This document shows positions 60,703 through 64,000 of a stretch of DNA of 64,000 nucleotides, piece after piece. The notes below the pieces were generated by a model. The model was given only the letters and a program-made list of their open reading frames with translations, was not told the DNA's origin and did no database searches. A program made the position numbers and the translations under genes. Source of the stretch: Apostichopus japonicus (Eukaryota > Echinodermata > Holothuroidea > Aspidochirotida > Stichopodidae); assembly GCF_037975245.1 (NCBI RefSeq), contig NC_092581.1:15392303-15456302 (forward strand). The letters are read 5' to 3'. Numbering within the stretch: the first letter of the stretch is position 1; the number at the start of each line of letters is the position of its first letter.

Positions 60703-61099
60703 TATCTGGTGACAATAGATATACTGGAATTATGGATATTTTGTAAGTGCCTTTACGTGTCAAATCGTTCAACATTATTTAGGTTTACTCAACTATCTCG
60801 TGATTGTATCAAGTGCCATTTTCACGGTAGACGTTTTCATTGACGACCAACTGGAAGCATCACACTCCATGGGTACCGTTATTGAAAGGATGCATTTGCT
60901 TTATTAAAAACGAAAAGATTCTCGCACAAAAGGGAAATGCCAACTTATAGGAACATTCTAGAACACGTACAGGTAAAGATGGGTTTAAAACTGCTTTCAG
61001 TTAGTCAAATATTGAGGCCTTTTTTTAATTTCGTGGGGGAAGGAGGTTTGTTCGTTTCATGAGGAAATGGGAGAAGAGGTAGGGTCACAGTATAGTCCC
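60703..61099 (+). other. Probable CTPS1 3' UTR
   Basis: No coding signal. No canonical AATAAA is assigned with confidence, so the transcript end is not fixed. Confidence 0.4.
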
Positions 61100-61407
61100 T
61101 TAATGCCCTGGTATTCAAACAATTTTTGCTTTTGACCCCATTTTCCACCTTCATCACCTTGAAGACCCTCCGGCTGCAGATGTTGTGGACTGGGGAAGGG
61201 GTGGGTGTATGGGAGGAGATATCCCTCTTTCACTTGAGAAATCTTTGTATGATCAAAGTGCTAAATGCGATTTGTATGTTGCAACTTTTGAAGTAATTTA
61301 TGGTCAAGATTTTGTTTAACTGTTTATTTACCACAAATATCAGCAATTTAATTTTGACATCCCTCCAAAAAATGTCGCTCTCTCATCTTTGAATACCAGG
61401 GGCTTAA
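61100..61407. mobile_element. TTAA-flanked MITE, 308 bp
   Basis: TTAA at 61100-61103 and 61404-61407. Inverted ends TGCCCTGGTATTCAAA and GCCCCTGGTATTCAAA. A TTAA target fits piggyBac-type elements. No coding frame. Confidence 0.65.
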
Positions 61408-62080
61408 TAGTTCAACTCGTGTACATTGAAATACTGGTATCCTGAAATTCCACAAAGTGTCAGGGTTGTAACATGAACTCGATTTGCACTTTGTGTTTTG
61501 TTTTAATGTTTGTTTAGTTATGTTTAACTATTTAGTTAACTATTTAGTAAATGTTGAATTTATGTAGACCATTTCTGTCATTTTTTCTTCTTTGTTGAAA
61601 TACTTTCAAGTGCTTGTATTATTGCTTCAAGGGTTTCTCATTTTAATATAAGTTTCATGTGAATGCATGCTTCCGTATTTCTTGAGAAGATTTCTGGATT
61701 GAATTGCTTATATTTAGGCAAATCGGTTGATGGATACCCTAAATTCAACCTGTTGCATTTTTCACTGGAAACAGAGTAATACTTCTGCCTTTCAATTTTC
61801 TTGCAATCTCATTAGGATATTAAGATGTCGTATCTTAATATTTGAATATCTCAATGTTCAGATAATGATATACTTAAAAAGAGGGAAACCAAAAATTCCC
61901 CCCAGAAAAAAAAGTTAATGTCATATTGTTGGTTTGTTAAGTAAATTTATACATCTCACTGTTTAACTAAGTCTCATGAGCCTGGATTCTCTTGACAGTT
62001 GTAGAGAACACACATTTTCAGAAACTTTGTTCTCACATACAGGATTGGGTTATTTATAAGTTGGGCAAGTTTTATATCTA
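61408..62080. other. No recognised feature
   Basis: AT-rich 3' flank of CTPS1. No convincing coding frame or repeat. Confidence 0.4.
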
Positions 62081-62084
62081 TATA

Positions 62085-62122
62085 TATATAAATATAGAGA
62101 TATATATATATATGTATATATA

Positions 62123-62184
<62 letters not shown>

Positions 62185-62216
62185 GATATATATATATATA
62201 TATATAGAGATATATA
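62085..62216. repeat. AT/GATA-type microsatellite
   Basis: Mostly (TA)n with interspersed GATA and AAATATA. Frames reading Ile-Tyr repeats are artefacts. Confidence 0.95.
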
Positions 62217-62365
62217 TGTTGATACTAGATGGGACTAGTGGAACACTAGTAGTTGTAACTCGGAGTTCCACGCTTTATAGCGATCTTCAGACAACTCTTC
62301 AGACCGCTCTGTCCAATGGACATAGAGCACTCTGCGCCAAGATAGACGCCAACCTACTCTATAGA
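62217..62365. other. Hairpin-rich GC island between AT microsatellites
   Basis: ACTAGTG-GAA-CACTAGT (62234-62250) is a perfect 7-bp stem. GCTCTGTCC at 62306-62314 pairs with GGACATAGAGC at 62318-62328. GGAAC (62240-62244) can pair with GTTCC (62265-62269). No tRNA or other known RNA is recognised. It may be a piece of a mobile element. Confidence 0.45.
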
Positions 62366-64000
62366 GATATATATTTATATATATATAGCCATATATGGAT
62401 AGAAATTTGCAAGGTTTGTTGTGTTATTGATTTGCATGTTCAAAAACGTTAAGTGATTGGTTAGATACAGTTACTGAAAAACAGGGTATATCTAATCTTG
62501 TAAAACACGCAAAATCAGTGAATTATATTGCGAAGAAGGTTACAGCAGACAAGGAATTATCTTCAATCAAGTTGAATACCAGCAGAAGATATTCTTGCAG
62601 AATGGCACCCCAAAGCTGGTCTGCTTGGCTAATCTTGTCCACTGATTTTATTTTTGTTAGCATGTGTGTGGCAGTTAAAGTAGTAATCCCTTTAATCAGT
62701 TGTCTATTCAGCGATGCAGTCCTAAAAGTCAGAAGAATAGGTCGGCTTCATTTTCTTACTTGCTCTCACAAAATGCTCCGTTCGTGCTGAAATTTCCCCC
62801 AAAAGTCTTGTATTGATGAATTGCTGAATATGTAATTCTACTTTTTCATCATTTGGGTTGAAAAAAAAGAAAGAATGGAAAAATTGTAAAATTCTCCTGG
62901 AATATGAGAAATATCAGTAAGGGGTTCAAACAAAGTCTTAGAAAGAACCTTTGAAAGAATTAATTTGATACAGGGTCCATCTATTTCTATTTCCTTGCAC
63001 AAATTTATGTACATATTTTGGGGGTATACTATATATATGGTGAGATTAGATAGCATTCAAATAATCAAGAGTACAGTCTTGATATATTATATATGTTATA
63101 GTCTAACAATATAATTATAATCTGACTGCAAGCAATGTTTCTCTAAGCTTTTTCTGGGTTTTCAATAATTTAACCCGTTAAAAATATGGTAATTGCTCCT
63201 TAAAGATCGCAATGAAAATGACATCGGTTCCTCAGTGCATGGATTTAATAATGTTAATTTGTTGTTTTATAAGTTCTTATAACTCAACCAAAACATGTTG
63301 TTTTAACCATATGTAAACAACAGAGCATACTTGCATGATATTTCAACACTACTTAACCTCGACAAATTTGTAACTTATTATAAACAAGTCATCTGAGGCC
63401 ATCAAAGTCTGTGTATTAGACTACATAGTCCAGCCACTTTCACTGATGATCTTCAGTTGTTTAAAGGGTCATTTTTTCAAGAAATTAAAAGTGTTCTAGA
63501 AATGCAACCCGGACTGACAGAAGTGGGGGGGGGGGAGGGTTCTCGTTCTACAATGTATCAAAAATTAATTTTGTTTCTATAGTCATCCTTTACATGAAAG
63601 GATTGTATAAAGTGAAACGCTGCATGTGGTACTGAAACAGTTTGTGGTCTTCAGAAAGTTTGGGTACTCGTCTACGAACAAGTGATTTATTCAACTGAAT
63701 TTGAGCATGTTCGAACAAAGGTGTAACCTGAAGCCTTAGTTGAAGAAATATGAAAACAGTTCACTTTGGGAAACTGCTATTGCATAAATGGACTTATTAC
63801 CCTTGTTGTTATTGATGGTACACTCTGATTGGGCATTTGTCTACAGTGTGTAGTATGTATAACATGTCTAATATTGCCGTTTTACATGTAATGACTTCTG
63901 TAAAATGGTTATGGTAACATCTGCAAAATGCATGCTCCCTCCTCACAACCCCCCACTGTCGGCCCCCACACCTTATCCTATCACTTGAATTAGAGGGACC
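62366..64000. other. No recognised gene
   Basis: AT-rich flank with a short TATA-type repeat near 62370-62395 and a G run near 63523. The open frame at 62518-62790 has no recognisable domain. Confidence 0.4.

Noticed and set aside
62085-62216. Ile-Tyr-rich open frames on both strands
   Set aside because: Artefact of the AT/GATA microsatellite.

Overview
This is metazoan nuclear DNA. It is AT-rich, the genes carry many small exons with GT-AG introns, and the sequence is crowded with non-autonomous DNA transposons, microsatellites and minisatellites. The three proteins resemble their vertebrate orthologues throughout. My best guess is an invertebrate deuterostome such as an echinoderm, possibly a sea cucumber. 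That placement is inference; the window carries no direct species marker.

Three protein-coding genes can be rebuilt exon by exon with consistent reading phase. (1) MGST3, microsomal glutathione S-transferase 3, plus strand, coding 3254-6063, 5 exons, 154 aa. (2) PAXBP1 (GCFC family), minus strand, coding 33500-13491, 17 exons, about 873 aa. (3) CTPS1, CTP synthase, plus strand, coding 39080-60569, 14 exons, 589 aa, with an intact synthetase domain and glutamine amidotransferase triad. MGST3 and PAXBP1 converge; PAXBP1 and CTPS1 diverge across about 5.6 kb of repeat-rich DNA. The three genes have unrelated jobs (membrane detoxification/eicosanoid chemistry, nuclear RNA or chromatin factor, pyrimidine nucleotide synthesis), and I see no functional cluster.

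Most of the rest is repeats. Layout: 1-3 kb, a possible terminal exon of an upstream gene and two MITEs; 3.2-7 kb, MGST3; 7-13 kb, a 16-bp minisatellite, a tRNA-like SINE head, diverged tandem repeats, two inverted TTAA-flanked MITEs and a further MITE; 13.5-33.5 kb, PAXBP1 with LINE fragments, hAT-like MITEs, a 1.8-kb minisatellite and a partial tandem exon duplication in its introns; 34-38 kb, satellite-like DNA and a TIR element with an integrase-like fragment and a very long (GTAT)n tract; 39-60.6 kb, CTPS1 with a 7-kb tandem array in intron 5; 60.6-64 kb, 3' flank with MITEs and AT microsatellites.

The most unusual feature is repeated amplification of splice-site sequence. The PAXBP1 intron 4 minisatellite repeats the end of exon 4 together with its 5' splice site. 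PAXBP1 intron 10 holds two extra tandem copies of the 3' part of exon 10 with its donor. The CTPS1 intron 5 array carries a consensus CAG/GTAAG donor, in the sense orientation, in most of its roughly 44 monomers. In addition, all three intronic hAT-like elements with clean 8-bp target duplications sit within 45 nt downstream of a 5' splice site.
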